From Pseudomonadota bacterium (GTDB lineage: Bacteria > Pseudomonadota > Alphaproteobacteria > Reyranellales > Reyranellaceae), in the NCBI GenBank assembly GCA_018242505.1, contig JAFEBU010000011.1:1-64000 (forward strand): DNA of 64,000 bases, in the 5' to 3' direction. A program made the position numbers and the translations under genes. Below, piece after piece: positions 23,232-32,854 of this stretch. Numbering within the stretch: the first letter of the stretch is position 1; every line of letters starts with the position of its first letter. Under the pieces are notes generated by a model. The model had not been told where the DNA came from and ran no database searches. It worked only from the letters and a program-made list of their open reading frames with translations.

Positions 23232-24617
23232 CTATACGCCGGTGCGAGATACAAATGCCGTCTCCGCGCGTTGCGCCATCGCCAGCAGCGGCCGGTCGTG
23301 CAGGCGCGGCGCCACGATCTGCAAGCCGACCGGCAGGCCGTCGCGGCCTGCTCCACAAGGCACGGAGACTCCGGGAGCCAATGCGAGGTTGAACAGCGGC
23401 GTGAAGACGGCATGGCCGCGCGGGCCGACGTCGCGGTTCTCGATCACCTTGGGATAGATCTGTTCCACAGGCCAGGACACGCAGGCCGTGGTTGGAGTGA
23501 GGAGATAGTCGTATTCGGTGAAGAACTGCGCCACAGCCCGGGCGCAAGCATCGGCGAAACGGAAAGCGGCGACGACGTCGGTGCCGGCAGTCGAACGGCC
23601 ACGTTCGATCAGGGCGGTGATGTTGTCGCCGAACAGGTTTTTGTCCTGCGACTCGCGTTCGCCGTAGAGCAGCGCCGAGGCCGCGGCATTCACCGCGCCG
23701 AAGGCCGTCTCGCTGGTGCCCTCGGGCCAGGCGATGTCGGCGGTCTCGATGCGCCAGCCGGCGGCGCGCAGCGTCTCGACGGCGGCATCGACCGTCGCCA
23801 TCACGTCCGGGTCGACTGCTACGCCAAGGCCCAGGCGAGGGCTATAGGCGATGCGCGGCTGTGCAGGCGGTGCGATGTCGTACGTGGCCACCGAATGCGG
23901 ATCGCGTGGATCAGGCCCCGCCATGACCTCGAATGCGACCGTGGCGTCGGCAACGGTGCGGCCCATCGGCGCCGTGACGCCATACAGCGGGCCGTAGGCG
24001 CCGCCGAAGCCGAACGGATTGGGGATTGCCCCGGCCGAGGTCTTGAGCCCGACCACGCCGCAATGCGATGCCGGCCGACGGCCTGACCCCCCGCCGTCGG
24101 TGCCGAGCGCAATCGGCGTGAAGCCGGCGCCGAGCGCCGCCGCCGCTCCGCCGGAAGAACCGCCGGGCGTCAGCGCAGGATTCACCGGATGGCGCGTGGG
24201 ACCGTAGACCTTGTTCTCCGTATGGCCCTTGGCCGCCATCTCGGGCGTGTTGGTCATGCCAAGGAAGACACCGCCGGCGGCCTTCAGGCGCTCGACGGCA
24301 ACGGCATCGCGCGGCGCGACGAAGTCCTTATAGAGCAGGGAGCCGTTGGTAACGCGTCGGCCTGCGACCCAGGTCGTGTCCTTGACTGTATAAGGCACAC
24401 CCAGGATCGGTCCGTCGAAGCCCTGCTTGCGGCGCGCATCGACCGTATCGGCCGACGCGCGTGCCTCTGCTGGATTGAAATCGACAATAGCGGTAAGCGC
24501 CGGATTGCGGGCTTCCACGCGCGCAATGGCGGCCTCGGCAACGTCGCGTGCCTTTAGCTTGCCCGTGCGCACGGCTCTTGCGATGGCAGCCGCGCCCTGA
24601 TCCAGAAAATCGGTCAT
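23232..24617 (-). CDS. Amidase signature family enzyme
   Basis: This 461-residue amidase has the catalytic triad Lys79 (P-Y-T-V-K-D), cis-Ser154 (G-G-S-S-G-G) and nucleophile Ser178 (G-T-D-G-G-G-S-G-R-R-P-A-S). Most relatives read G-G-G-S-I-R here, so Gly179 is unusual. The C-terminal V-S-V-P-C-G and P-V-G-L-Q-I-V-A-P are typical. It hydrolyses an amide; the natural substrate is not evident. The start at 24617 (M-T-D-F-L-D-Q-G) is chosen; the open frame to 25328 is a shadow of the DUF2161 gene. It is divergent from that gene with a 51-base gap. Confidence 0.88.
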   Translation of the reverse strand: MTDFLDQGAAAIARAVRTGKLKARDVAEAAIARVEARNPALTAIVDFNPAEARASADTVDARRKQGFDGPILGVPYTVKDTTWVAGRRVTNGSLLYKDFVAPRDAVAVERLKAAGGVFLGMTNTPEMAAKGHTENKVYGPTRHPVNPALTPGGSSGGAAAALGAGFTPIALGTDGGGSGRRPASHCGVVGLKTSAGAIPNPFGFGGAYGPLYGVTAPMGRTVADATVAFEVMAGPDPRDPHSVATYDIAPPAQPRIAYSPRLGLGVAVDPDVMATVDAAVETLRAAGWRIETADIAWPEGTSETAFGAVNAAASALLYGERESQDKNLFGDNITALIERGRSTAGTDVVAAFRFADACARAVAQFFTEYDYLLTPTTACVSWPVEQIYPKVIENRDVGPRGHAVFTPLFNLALAPGVSVPCGAGRDGLPVGLQIVAPRLHDRPLLAMAQRAETAFVSRTGV

Positions 24618-24668
24618 CTCGTTTTTCCCGAGCCTGTGGTTCCTCCTGGCATGATACGGTAAGTTTCG

Positions 24669-25325
24669 ATGCCGTTGGAAAGCGATCTCTATGCGCCGGT
24701 AAAGGCGCTGCTCGAAGGCCAAGGATACAGTGTGAAGGGCGAGGTCCGCGGCTGCGACGTGGTTGGCCTGCGCGGGGGCGAACCGCCGGTGATCGTCGAA
24801 TTGAAGCGTGCGTTCAGCCTCGGTCTCGTGCTGCAGGGCGTCGACCGCCTCGCCCTGAGCGACGCCATCTACCTTGCCGTTGGCATCTGGCCCAAGGACA
24901 TGCAGCGTGTGAAAAGGCTTTGCCGTCGGCTGGGGCTCGGCTTGATGGTCGTGGGTGGGAAGCGCGTCGACGTGCTGCTCGACCCCGCGCCCTATGCCCC
25001 GCGCAAGAACAAGCGTCGGATCGGCCGATTGCTCGGCGAGCATGCGCGGCGTGTGGGCGATCCCAACCGCGGCGGATCCTCCACCAAGGTTCCGGTGATG
25101 ACAGCCTATCGGCAGGCCGCCTTGCGTTGCGCGGCGCTGCTCGCGCGCAACGGACCGATGAAAGTGGCGGCTTTGCGCGATGCCGGCGATGCGCCCAATG
25201 CCGGCGCGATCCTGCGCGATGACGTCTATGGCTGGTTCGAGCGTGTCGAGCGCGGCATCTATGCGCTGACGCCGGAAGGCCGACGCGGTCTCGGTCGCTT
25301 CGGCTGGGAAACTGCATCGCCATAA
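24669..25325 (+). CDS. DUF2161 protein, PD-(D/E)XK-like
   Basis: This 218-residue protein begins E-S-D-L-Y-A-P-V-K-A-L-L-E-G-Q-G-Y-S-V-K-G-E-V, then C-D-V-V-G-L-R and V-I-V-E-L-K-R-A-F. The Asp and E-L-K pattern are the catalytic residues of PD-(D/E)XK nuclease-like folds, as predicted for DUF2161. A basic middle region (P-R-K-N-K-R-R-I-G-R) and a C-terminal helix-turn-helix-like end suggest DNA contact. The function is unknown. It is not in a recognisable restriction or defence locus here. Confidence 0.8.
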   Translation: MPLESDLYAPVKALLEGQGYSVKGEVRGCDVVGLRGGEPPVIVELKRAFSLGLVLQGVDRLALSDAIYLAVGIWPKDMQRVKRLCRRLGLGLMVVGGKRVDVLLDPAPYAPRKNKRRIGRLLGEHARRVGDPNRGGSSTKVPVMTAYRQAALRCAALLARNGPMKVAALRDAGDAPNAGAILRDDVYGWFERVERGIYALTPEGRRGLGRFGWETASP

Positions 25326-25420
25326 CAAAAACCTGGCAGAGTTGCCGGTCCGCGCGTCGCCTTCTATTGTGAGCCGTCCCCCAACTTCGAGTCACTCACG
25401 GCGGAAGGAAATCGCGCCTG

Positions 25421-26161
25421 ATGTCGAGCATCGATTCTCGCGCCATCATCGTTACCGGCGGCAGCCGCGGCTTGGGCCTTGGGCTGACAGCCGATCTCGT
25501 CGCCAACGGCTACCGCGTCGCCACCTGCAGCCGCAACTCCACGCCGGAACTGGAGGGCCTCGTGGCGACCGGCAAGGTGTTCTGGAAGGAGGGCGCGGTC
25601 GGCGAGGCGCGTGACGACGATGCCTTCTTCTCCGCGGCCGAAGCCTGGGCCGGCCCCAACGGCATCTGGGGCCTGGTGAACAATGCCGCCGTTTCCGGCG
25701 AGGGCATTCTTGCCACCTTCCCCAATGTCGATTCCGAGTACATCATCCAGACCAACCTGGTCGGCGCACTTTACATGGCCCGCCTTGCTGCAGGGCATAT
25801 GCTGCGCCGGACGACAGGTGGGCGTATCATCAATATCTCCTCCATCATCGGCCTGCGCGGCCATACCGGGCTTGCCGCCTATTCGGCATCGAAGGCCGGT
25901 CTGGACGGCATGACGCGTGCTCTTGCGCGCGAGATTGGCCGCCGCCAGATCACTGTGAATTCGATCAATCCCGGCTATCTCGATACCAGTGTTTCCGCGT
26001 CGGTGCAGGAAGCGCAGCGCCGTCAGATCGTCAACCGCACGCCGCTCGGCCGGCTCGGCCGTGTCGACGATATCTCGCCGGTGGTCCGGTTCCTGCTGAG
26101 CGACGATGCGCGCTTCATCACGGGGCAGTGTGTCGTGGTCGATGGCGGCGTGAGCTGCTGA
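25421..26161 (+). CDS. SDR family oxidoreductase
   Basis: This 246-residue classical SDR has T-G-G-S-R-G-L-G near residue 12, L-V-N-N-A-A, the catalytic Ser in I-S-S-I-I, Y-S-A-S-K, and a V-V-D-G-G end. Its closest relatives in layout are FabG-like 3-oxoacyl reductases and sugar dehydrogenases. It stands alone in a 95-base gap after the DUF2161 gene and ahead of the polysaccharide cluster. It differs clearly from the SDR at 3084-3848. Confidence 0.85.
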   Translation: MSSIDSRAIIVTGGSRGLGLGLTADLVANGYRVATCSRNSTPELEGLVATGKVFWKEGAVGEARDDDAFFSAAEAWAGPNGIWGLVNNAAVSGEGILATFPNVDSEYIIQTNLVGALYMARLAAGHMLRRTTGGRIINISSIIGLRGHTGLAAYSASKAGLDGMTRALAREIGRRQITVNSINPGYLDTSVSASVQEAQRRQIVNRTPLGRLGRVDDISPVVRFLLSDDARFITGQCVVVDGGVSC

Positions 26162-26237
26162 CGGACGCCATCTTCGGTTTCGATCGCAAGCTGTGCTAGG
26201 GTTGCATGTCTTTTTGACATCGACCCGCGGGGGAGAG

Positions 26238-26942
26238 TTGTCGATCCTATCGACTGGGCTGATGCGTATCCTGATGGGGGCAGGCGGCGCGAGCTTGCTG
26301 TTTCTGTCGCTGCCGGTGGCACGTGGCGCATGGGAGGCGCAGAAGGCTGACGCCGTGATGACCGATCTGCGTCGTGGTCATCCGCTCGATCCGGGCGAGG
26401 TCCGCGCCGGGATTTCAGCGTTCGATCGCGCCATCGCCGCGGATGCCACGGCAGGTCGCTATCTCGATCGATCCGAACTGCTTGGCGGAGCAGCCCTCAT
26501 GCCCGATCTCAAGGTGTCCGATGCGGAGCGTGCCGCGTGGCTCAGCCGTGCCCGGATGGACCTCGAGAAGGGACTCGCCGACGCACCGGCGCGCGGAGTC
26601 GATTGGCTTCGCCTCGCCGCGCTGATCGATGTCCAGGACGGGGCGTCGCGCGAGATGTTGCCGCCGCTTCTGCTCTCGATCGAGTATGCCGCCCTCATCC
26701 CCCAGACCTGGGCGCCCCGACTCCGGGTCATTCTCGATGGCTGGCCGTATCTGGACGAGCCGCAGAAGGAGCGGATCTCGGAATACATGAAACAAAGCTG
26801 GCGGGCCGCCGAGGATCGGCGGTTTTTTGCCCGGGTGATCCGATCGCCGGTCGACGAGCTGATCATCCGCTATTTTCTGCGTGGCGAACCCGGCGCGCAG
26901 AAGGAGCTCACCGACCTGATCCGGCACAAGACGCGCCACTGA
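26238..26942 (+). CDS. Membrane-anchored protein of unknown function at start of EPS cluster
   Basis: A hydrophobic segment near the N-terminus (L-M-G-A-G-G-A-S-L-L-F-L-S-L-P-V-A) is followed by about 190 helical residues, some with TPR-like spacing (A-A-W-L-S-R-A-R-M-D-L-E-K-G-L). I recognise no family. The start is uncertain: a TTG at 26238 follows GGGGGAGAG closely, an ATG at 26262 has no ribosome site, and a GTG at 26193 adds a hydrophobic lead. The stop overlaps the next start by one base (TGATG), which ties it to the O-antigen ligase-like gene. Confidence 0.65.
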   Translation: MSILSTGLMRILMGAGGASLLFLSLPVARGAWEAQKADAVMTDLRRGHPLDPGEVRAGISAFDRAIAADATAGRYLDRSELLGGAALMPDLKVSDAERAAWLSRARMDLEKGLADAPARGVDWLRLAALIDVQDGASREMLPPLLLSIEYAALIPQTWAPRLRVILDGWPYLDEPQKERISEYMKQSWRAAEDRRFFARVIRSPVDELIIRYFLRGEPGAQKELTDLIRHKTRH

Positions 26943-28444
26943 TGTCGATGTCCGCCCGCCTCGAAGCAGACGAAGCGCGCGGGCATCCGCTGGCGTTCCT
27001 TCGTCGCACGGCAGATGTGCTCGTGATCGCACTCTTCTTCCTGCTGCTTCTGGTGGCGCCGTTGCCGATGGGCGCCAACCGCGACTGGGCATGGGCGCCG
27101 ATGACGGTCGTCGTCGCGGTGCTCGCCATCGCTGCCGCGATGGGGCTCGGCAGTCGGCGTGGAATGTCGGTCGCGGCCGGGGAGGGCAGATCGCTGACTG
27201 TGCTGGTCGCCTGCTTCGCGCTCATGGTCGGCATCGCTCTGCTCCAGATGTCGTCCTTCGCGCCGCCGACGCCGAGCGCATCGTTTTACGCCAGAGCAGC
27301 GCGGATTCTGGGCCACGTACATGCTCCGGTGCCGAGCCTTGCCGTCGATGCGTCACGCGATGTGCTGCTGCGCTGCCTGGCCTGCGGCCTGATCTTCGCC
27401 CTTGCGCGCGCTTTCTGCGTGAACGAGAGACGGGCGCGATTGCTCCTGATGGTTCTGATGGCCAGCGCTTTTCTGGTCCTGGTCTACGGCTTTCTGGAGC
27501 TTGCCAACCATTCCTGCTTCGTGGGCGATTACTTGAAGAAGCAGGGTGACTATGTCGCGGAATTCGATCGCTGCGTCATGTCCGGCACGTTCGTGAACAG
27601 CAATTCCTTTGGCTGTTTCCTTGGCATGGCGGCCATCGCCGCGATCGCGTTGATCTTCAAAGCGAGGCGAGACGGGCGGCGCATGAGGCGAGAGCCTGAG
27701 GATGACGATCACTCGCTCGACTCGCTGACCGGCAAGCGCCTCGCGCTGCTGGCCTTGGCGGTGCTCTTCGCCGGCGGGCTGCTCTTTTCCGGTTCGCGGG
27801 CGGCCTTTGCCGCCACGGCCGCAGGTGTGGCTCTGCTCGGCGTCGTGCTGTTGCGCGGACGGCTGCGCTCGCGCCGCCATCTGGGCCTCCTTCTCGCCGG
27901 GATCAGTATTGCCGGCGGCCTGATCGTCATCCTGGCCGGCAGTGTATTGCTTCAGAAAGTTTCAAATGCTTCACCCAGCGGTACTGTCGACCGTGCTTTG
28001 ATCTGGCGAACCACGCTCGACGCGATCGACAAATCGCCATGGCTCGGCTGGGGGTTGGGCAGCTTTCCGGACATCTACGCCGTGTTCCAGCCGCCGCAGA
28101 TCCCGCTCGCCAACGACAAGGCACATTCAACGCCGCTCGAGACCATGCTTGAACTGGGCGTTCCTGGCGGCATGGTCGCGATGGCCGTGGTCCTGTTGCC
28201 TTGGGGGGCGGCCTTGCGATCCGCATGGTGTCGTCGGCGTCGTCGTTATCTGCCGGCAGCCGCCTTTGCCGTTTCGGCCGTGCCGATCCTCCATTCGACC
28301 GTCGATTTCAGCCTGCAGATGCCGGCCATTGCCTTCTATACAAGTGCGTTGCTCGGCATGGGGTGGGCGCAGGCCTTTGCGACCGAAAACCATTCCGACT
28401 CTTTACGTGGAGCCCGCGATAAACTATATTCATCAGCAATGTAG
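26942..28444 (+). CDS. O-antigen ligase/polymerase-like membrane protein
   Basis: This 500-residue polytopic protein has about 10-12 membrane segments and a Wzy_C-type periplasmic loop (about residues 210-400), with S-G-T-F-V-N-S-N-S-F-G-C-F-L-G, then G-S-R-A-A-F, then W-R-T-T-L-D-A-I and G-W-G-L-G-S-F. The R and H positions of this loop are those used by WaaL/Wzy enzymes to join or polymerise lipid-linked glycans. It starts 1 base inside the previous stop and lies 113 bases before the priming transferase. It could polymerise or ligate the repeat unit. Confidence 0.82.
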   Translation: MSMSARLEADEARGHPLAFLRRTADVLVIALFFLLLLVAPLPMGANRDWAWAPMTVVVAVLAIAAAMGLGSRRGMSVAAGEGRSLTVLVACFALMVGIALLQMSSFAPPTPSASFYARAARILGHVHAPVPSLAVDASRDVLLRCLACGLIFALARAFCVNERRARLLLMVLMASAFLVLVYGFLELANHSCFVGDYLKKQGDYVAEFDRCVMSGTFVNSNSFGCFLGMAAIAAIALIFKARRDGRRMRREPEDDDHSLDSLTGKRLALLALAVLFAGGLLFSGSRAAFAATAAGVALLGVVLLRGRLRSRRHLGLLLAGISIAGGLIVILAGSVLLQKVSNASPSGTVDRALIWRTTLDAIDKSPWLGWGLGSFPDIYAVFQPPQIPLANDKAHSTPLETMLELGVPGGMVAMAVVLLPWGAALRSAWCRRRRRYLPAAAFAVSAVPILHSTVDFSLQMPAIAFYTSALLGMGWAQAFATENHSDSLRGARDKLYSSAM

Positions 28445-28557
28445 TTTTAACGCGAGGTGCGCCGAAGAAAAAAGTTATAGTGCCTCGCATATTCATTAGG
28501 CGACCGAATTCCGCCATCAATTGTTTGAAGTGCCAAGTTTTCGAAGGAGCAGGCCCG

Positions 28558-29877
28558 TTGCGAAATGCGATGTCGGTTGGGGCAGAGCCATCGATGGCTG
28601 AGCCTTTGCCTGCCCGTGGATATGCCATCCGCTCCGCGCCGCAGCGCTTCATCGAGATCTGGATCGACGCGATCGGCGGATTTCTGTTCAGCGTCGTGAT
28701 GCCGATTCCGCTTTACGCCACCGGCGAGCCGTTCAGGACCGGTTTCGGCGCGACGGAGCAGACCATCCTGGCAACCGCTTTCGCTTACGGCGTGGTCTGG
28801 TACATGGGACGTCGGCTCGATGCCTTCCCGCGCTCCACGCTGCACGGTTATCTACGCTATGTCGCGCCGCTCGCCGCCATCGCCTACGCGACGATTGCCG
28901 TGGTGCTGGTGCTGTTGCGTTCGGAGTATTCGCGCGTCCAGCTTTTCGGTAGCGGCATTCTCGCGATGGCGTGGCTGGCGACAAGCGCACGCTTGCGCGC
29001 CCGCTATCTCGTGCGCCACTACGCCGTCATGCCGACGTCTCTGCTCGGCACCATGCCGAACGTGGTGACCTGCAACTGGCTCGATTTCGCCGATGTCCAG
29101 AGCGGTGGCATGCGGGTCGATGCGATCGTTGCCGATCTCGGCGCCGGCCTGACCGAGACGGAGCTTTCGGCGCTGGCAAATGCCGCCATCGCCGGCGTGC
29201 CGGTCCTCGACCGGCGCTTCATCGTGGAGAGCCTGACGGGTCGCACGCCGCTTGGCGGCCTTACGCCCAACGAGTTTGGTGCCCTGCTGCCATCGCGGCA
29301 ATACCTGCTCGTGCGGCGGGTGATCGAGCTGACGCTGACCGTTCTGGCCTTGCCCGTACTCCTCCTTGCGCTTCTGGCCCTTGCAATCCTGATACGTCTC
29401 GACAGTGCCGGGCCGATCTTCTTCCTGCAGCCTCGGGTCGGCCGTCGCGGCAATGTCTTTCAGATGATCAAGTTCCGCACGATGTATCATGGTGCTGCCG
29501 GGCCGAGCTTCACCAGTGCTGCCGATCCGCGGGTGACACGCCTCGGCGTCGTCCTGCGCCGCTATCGACTCGACGAACTGCCGCAACTCGTGAACGTGCT
29601 GAGCGGCGATATGAGTTGGGTCGGACCGCGCCCGGAGGCGCTGGTCCTCGACCAGAAATATGTCCGCGACATTCCGCACTTCGCGTTGCGCGGCATCGTG
29701 CGCCCCGGCGTTACCGGATGGGCGCAGATAAATCAGGGCTATGTCCACGACCATGACGAAATGCGCGCCAAACTGGAGTATGATCTGTTCTATCTGAAGC
29801 ACTGCTCGCTATGGCTGGATGTCGTGATCGTGGTCCGCACCATCGCCGTGGTCCTCGGCGGCGCCGGCGCCCGCTGA
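28558..29877 (+). CDS. Undecaprenyl-phosphate sugar phosphotransferase (priming)
   Basis: This protein of about 440 residues has N-terminal membrane segments and a CoA-binding-like domain. The C-terminal bacterial sugar transferase domain (about 285-439) carries D-S-A-G-P-I-F-F-L-Q-P-R-V-G, I-K-F-R-T-M, R-R-Y-R-L-D-E-L-P-Q-L-V-N-V and W-V-G-P-R-P-E. It starts the repeat unit by moving a hexose-1-phosphate to undecaprenyl phosphate. A TTG at 28558 with GAAGGAG 8 bases upstream is the best start; an ATG at 28570 is the alternative. An inverted repeat (GCGAGG 28452-28457, CCTCGC 28483-28488) lies just upstream. Confidence 0.88.
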   Translation: MRNAMSVGAEPSMAEPLPARGYAIRSAPQRFIEIWIDAIGGFLFSVVMPIPLYATGEPFRTGFGATEQTILATAFAYGVVWYMGRRLDAFPRSTLHGYLRYVAPLAAIAYATIAVVLVLLRSEYSRVQLFGSGILAMAWLATSARLRARYLVRHYAVMPTSLLGTMPNVVTCNWLDFADVQSGGMRVDAIVADLGAGLTETELSALANAAIAGVPVLDRRFIVESLTGRTPLGGLTPNEFGALLPSRQYLLVRRVIELTLTVLALPVLLLALLALAILIRLDSAGPIFFLQPRVGRRGNVFQMIKFRTMYHGAAGPSFTSAADPRVTRLGVVLRRYRLDELPQLVNVLSGDMSWVGPRPEALVLDQKYVRDIPHFALRGIVRPGVTGWAQINQGYVHDHDEMRAKLEYDLFYLKHCSLWLDVVIVVRTIAVVLGGAGAR

Positions 29878-29914
29878 CCGCCACCGTCATCTTCGACTTC
29901 ATCTCGTCCCCCTC

Positions 29915-31747
29915 ATGTGCGGCATAGCCGGCATATTCGCCTATCTCGACGTCGCGCCGCCGGTCGATGCCGGTGAACTCAAGCGCATGAACGCGCGTAT
30001 GGCGGCGCGCGGCCCAGACGGAAGCGGCGACTGGCATTCCATGGACGGGCGGGTCGGCTTCACCCATCGTCGTCTGGCGATCATCGACTTGTCCGAGCGC
30101 GGCGCCCAGCCGATGCTTAGCGCCGACGGCGCGCTCACTGTCACCTTCAATGGCGAGATCTACAACTATCGCGAGCTGCGCGCCGAACTGGAACGCAAGG
30201 GCTGCATCTTTCGCACCGAGACCGATACCGAGGTGCTGCTGCAACTTTATGCCGACCGAGGCGTGGCGATGGTCGAGGCGCTGCGTGGCATGTTCGCCTT
30301 CGGCCTGTGGGATGCGCGCGACCGCTCGTTGCTGCTGGCCCGCGATCCGCTGGGCATAAAGCCGCTTTACTATGCGGACGACGGGTGGACGCTGCGTTTC
30401 GCCTCGCAGGCCAAGGCGTTGCTCGCCGGCGGGGCCGTATCGCGCGACCCCGATCCTGCCGGCATCGTCGGTTTCCATCTTTTCGGCAGCGTGCCCGAAC
30501 CGTTCACCGTCTGGCGGGGCATTCGCGCGCTGCCGGCCGGTACGACGGTCAAGGTCGACGCCGCCGGTCCCAGCGAGCCCGTTCCCTACTATCGAGTCGC
30601 GCAATCGCTCGGGCACCGTGCCGCGCAGCCGGCCTGCACCGCTGCAGACGCGCGCGCGAAGCTCGGCGCCGCCCTTCACGATTCGGTCCGCCACCATCTT
30701 GTGGCGGATGTGCCGGTCGCGGTCTTCCTGTCGGCCGGGCTCGATTCCGGCGCCTTGCTCGGAACGATGGCCGAGCTTGGTGATCGTGATATCTCGGCAG
30801 TGACGCTGGCCTTCGCGGAATTCCGCGGCACGCCGAACGACGAGGCGCCGCTTGCCGCCGAGGTGGCTTCCCGCTATGGCGCGCGGCATATCGTGCGCAC
30901 CGTCGACCGGGCAGAATTCGAGCGTGACCTTCCGGTCCTCCTCGATGCGATGGATCTGCCCACGATCGACGGCATCAACACCTGGTTCGTCGCCAAGGCC
31001 GCGCGCGAAGCCGGGCTCAAGGTGGCCTTGAGCGGGCTCGGCGCCGACGAATGCCTCGGCGGCTACCCGTCGTTCGCCGAATTGCCGCGTGCGGTACGCC
31101 TGTTGCGACCGTTCCATTTTCTGCCAGGCGTCGGCGCCCTTCTGCGCGGCGTGCTGTCGACGGCCATCCGGGCGGGCGTGGGCCTGCACCCGAAGGCTGC
31201 CGGTCTGTTCCAGTATGGCGGCGACTGGGCGGGGGCCTATCTGCTGCGACGTGCCGTCTACATGCCCTGGGAGCTTGCCGCGCTCCTCGAGCCTGATCTC
31301 GTGAAGGAGGGGATGCGGCGGCTTGCGCCGGTAAGTCGTATCGCCGCCGAATTGAAGGCAGGGCGGCCGCTCAGCCCATTCGACCGTGTGTCGGCGCTCG
31401 AGACGTCGCTCTACATGCGCAATCAGCTATTGCGCGATGCCGATTGGGCGGGAATGGCGCACTCGGTCGAGATTCGTGTGCCCTATGTCGATCCGTTCTT
31501 CCTCGCAACGTTGCCGATGGGGGACGTGCTCGACGCCGCGAATGCCAAGGCGGCCGTCGCCGATATCCCGCAGCCGCCGCTTCCCGACGCGGTGCGTCAT
31601 CGTGCCAAGACCGGCTTCACGACGCCGGTCGGGCAATGGCTGCGCACCGCTGCAGGAACGTCGAAGGATGTGTCCTTTTCCGCCGCATCGCGGGCCTGGG
31701 CGCGGCGTGTCTGGCAAGCCGGCTGGACCGGCACGGCGTTGGCCTGA
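29915..31747 (+). CDS. AsnB-like glutamine-dependent amidotransferase
   Basis: This 610-residue protein has an N-terminal glutaminase domain with nucleophile Cys2 (M-C-G-I-A-G-I-F), R-G-P-D-G-S-G and F-N-G-E-I-Y-N-Y. The C-terminal synthetase domain has the PP-loop F-L-S-A-G-L-D-S-G; most relatives read S-G-G-L-D-S, so Ala replaces the first Gly. In polysaccharide loci such proteins are thought to amidate uronic acids or other sugar carboxylates rather than make free asparagine. The stop is immediately followed by the ATG of a glycosyltransferase. Confidence 0.85.
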   Translation: MCGIAGIFAYLDVAPPVDAGELKRMNARMAARGPDGSGDWHSMDGRVGFTHRRLAIIDLSERGAQPMLSADGALTVTFNGEIYNYRELRAELERKGCIFRTETDTEVLLQLYADRGVAMVEALRGMFAFGLWDARDRSLLLARDPLGIKPLYYADDGWTLRFASQAKALLAGGAVSRDPDPAGIVGFHLFGSVPEPFTVWRGIRALPAGTTVKVDAAGPSEPVPYYRVAQSLGHRAAQPACTAADARAKLGAALHDSVRHHLVADVPVAVFLSAGLDSGALLGTMAELGDRDISAVTLAFAEFRGTPNDEAPLAAEVASRYGARHIVRTVDRAEFERDLPVLLDAMDLPTIDGINTWFVAKAAREAGLKVALSGLGADECLGGYPSFAELPRAVRLLRPFHFLPGVGALLRGVLSTAIRAGVGLHPKAAGLFQYGGDWAGAYLLRRAVYMPWELAALLEPDLVKEGMRRLAPVSRIAAELKAGRPLSPFDRVSALETSLYMRNQLLRDADWAGMAHSVEIRVPYVDPFFLATLPMGDVLDAANAKAAVADIPQPPLPDAVRHRAKTGFTTPVGQWLRTAAGTSKDVSFSAASRAWARRVWQAGWTGTALA

Positions 31748-32854
31748 ATGACGGGGAGTCCCAGGCTCTTGGCCCTGTTGACCGACGGGTACGGCATGCA
31801 GGGCGGCATTGCCCGCTACAACCAGGATCTATTCGATTCGCTGGCTGAGGGCGGCGCGCATGCAGTGATCTTGCCGCGTCTCGGCGACGCGGCGGACCTC
31901 GCGTTGCCGTCGGGCATTGAACAGGCACCGCCGACCTTCGGACGCATTCGCTACTTCCTGCGCTCGCTGCTGGTTGCCCTGCGGCAAGGTCCGTTCGATG
32001 TCGTGTTCTGCGGCCATGTCTACATGGCGGCGCTCGGCTGGATGATCGCCAGGATGCTGGGTGCGCGTCTGTGGCTGCAGGCCCATGGCGTCGAGGTCCA
32101 CGATGCACCCGGTCCCGTAACGCGGCATGCCGTCGAAGCGGCCGACCTCGTGACCGTGGTCAGCCGCGCCACGCGCCGCACGTTGCTCGGTTGGGCCGAT
32201 CTCGCGCCCGAGCGCGTGCGCGTGCTGCCCGATACGGTGGGCGACAGGTTCACGCCCGGCCCGCCCTCCGAAGCCTTGCGGGCGCGGCTCGATCTCGGGC
32301 CGGGACCGATCCTGCTCACTGTGGGCCGCCTCGCGGCAAGCGAGCGTTACAAGGGACACGAGCAGGTCTTCGCGGTGTTGCCGGCGCTTCGACGGGAATT
32401 TCCCACCCTTGTTCATGTTGTTGGAGGCGACGGTGACGATCGTTCCCGCCTTGAAGCTCGCGCTCGCAACCTCGCCGGCGACCGCGCAGTGCGTTTCCTC
32501 GGCTTCGTGGCAGACGAGGATTTGCCCGATCTCTATCGAACGGCCGATCTCTATGTCATGCCGAGCACCAACGAAGGTTTCGGCATCGTCTACCTCGAGG
32601 CCGCGGCCTGCGGCTTGCGTGTGGTCGGCGGTCTGGGGGGCGGCAGTGCGGATGCGGTTGGTGAACAGATTGGCCTCCTCGTCGATCCGAATGACGGCGA
32701 GGCGCTGACACAGGCAATCAAGCGTCTGTTGGCGAGCGGTCGCAACGATGCCGGGGCAATAGCGCCTTATCGGCGCCGTCCGTTCGCTGCCTCCGCGCGG
32801 CGACTCCTGGCTCGCCTCATGGCCAGCCCACATCGTATGAAGGGCGTCGCATGA
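31748..32854 (+). CDS. Glycosyltransferase family 4
   Basis: This 368-residue GT-B fold enzyme has a glycine-rich N-terminal loop (G-M-Q-G-G-I-A-R-Y-N), the linker S-E-R-Y-K-G-H-E-Q, and the C-terminal donor-binding motif P-S-T-N-E-G-F-G-I-V-Y-L-E-A-A. This is the E-x7-E retaining GT4 pattern. It adds a sugar to a growing lipid-linked repeat on the cytoplasmic face. Start and stop are tightly packed with both neighbours (adjacent at the 5' end, 4-base overlap at the 3' end). Donor and linkage cannot be read. Confidence 0.85.
   Translation: MTGSPRLLALLTDGYGMQGGIARYNQDLFDSLAEGGAHAVILPRLGDAADLALPSGIEQAPPTFGRIRYFLRSLLVALRQGPFDVVFCGHVYMAALGWMIARMLGARLWLQAHGVEVHDAPGPVTRHAVEAADLVTVVSRATRRTLLGWADLAPERVRVLPDTVGDRFTPGPPSEALRARLDLGPGPILLTVGRLAASERYKGHEQVFAVLPALRREFPTLVHVVGGDGDDRSRLEARARNLAGDRAVRFLGFVADEDLPDLYRTADLYVMPSTNEGFGIVYLEAAACGLRVVGGLGGGSADAVGEQIGLLVDPNDGEALTQAIKRLLASGRNDAGAIAPYRRRPFAASARRLLARLMASPHRMKGVA

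Noticed and set aside
24618..25328. Extension of the amidase frame to 25328
   Set aside because: The added 236 residues are antisense to the DUF2161 gene and unlike any amidase N-terminus. M-T-D-F-L-D at 24617 matches the family.
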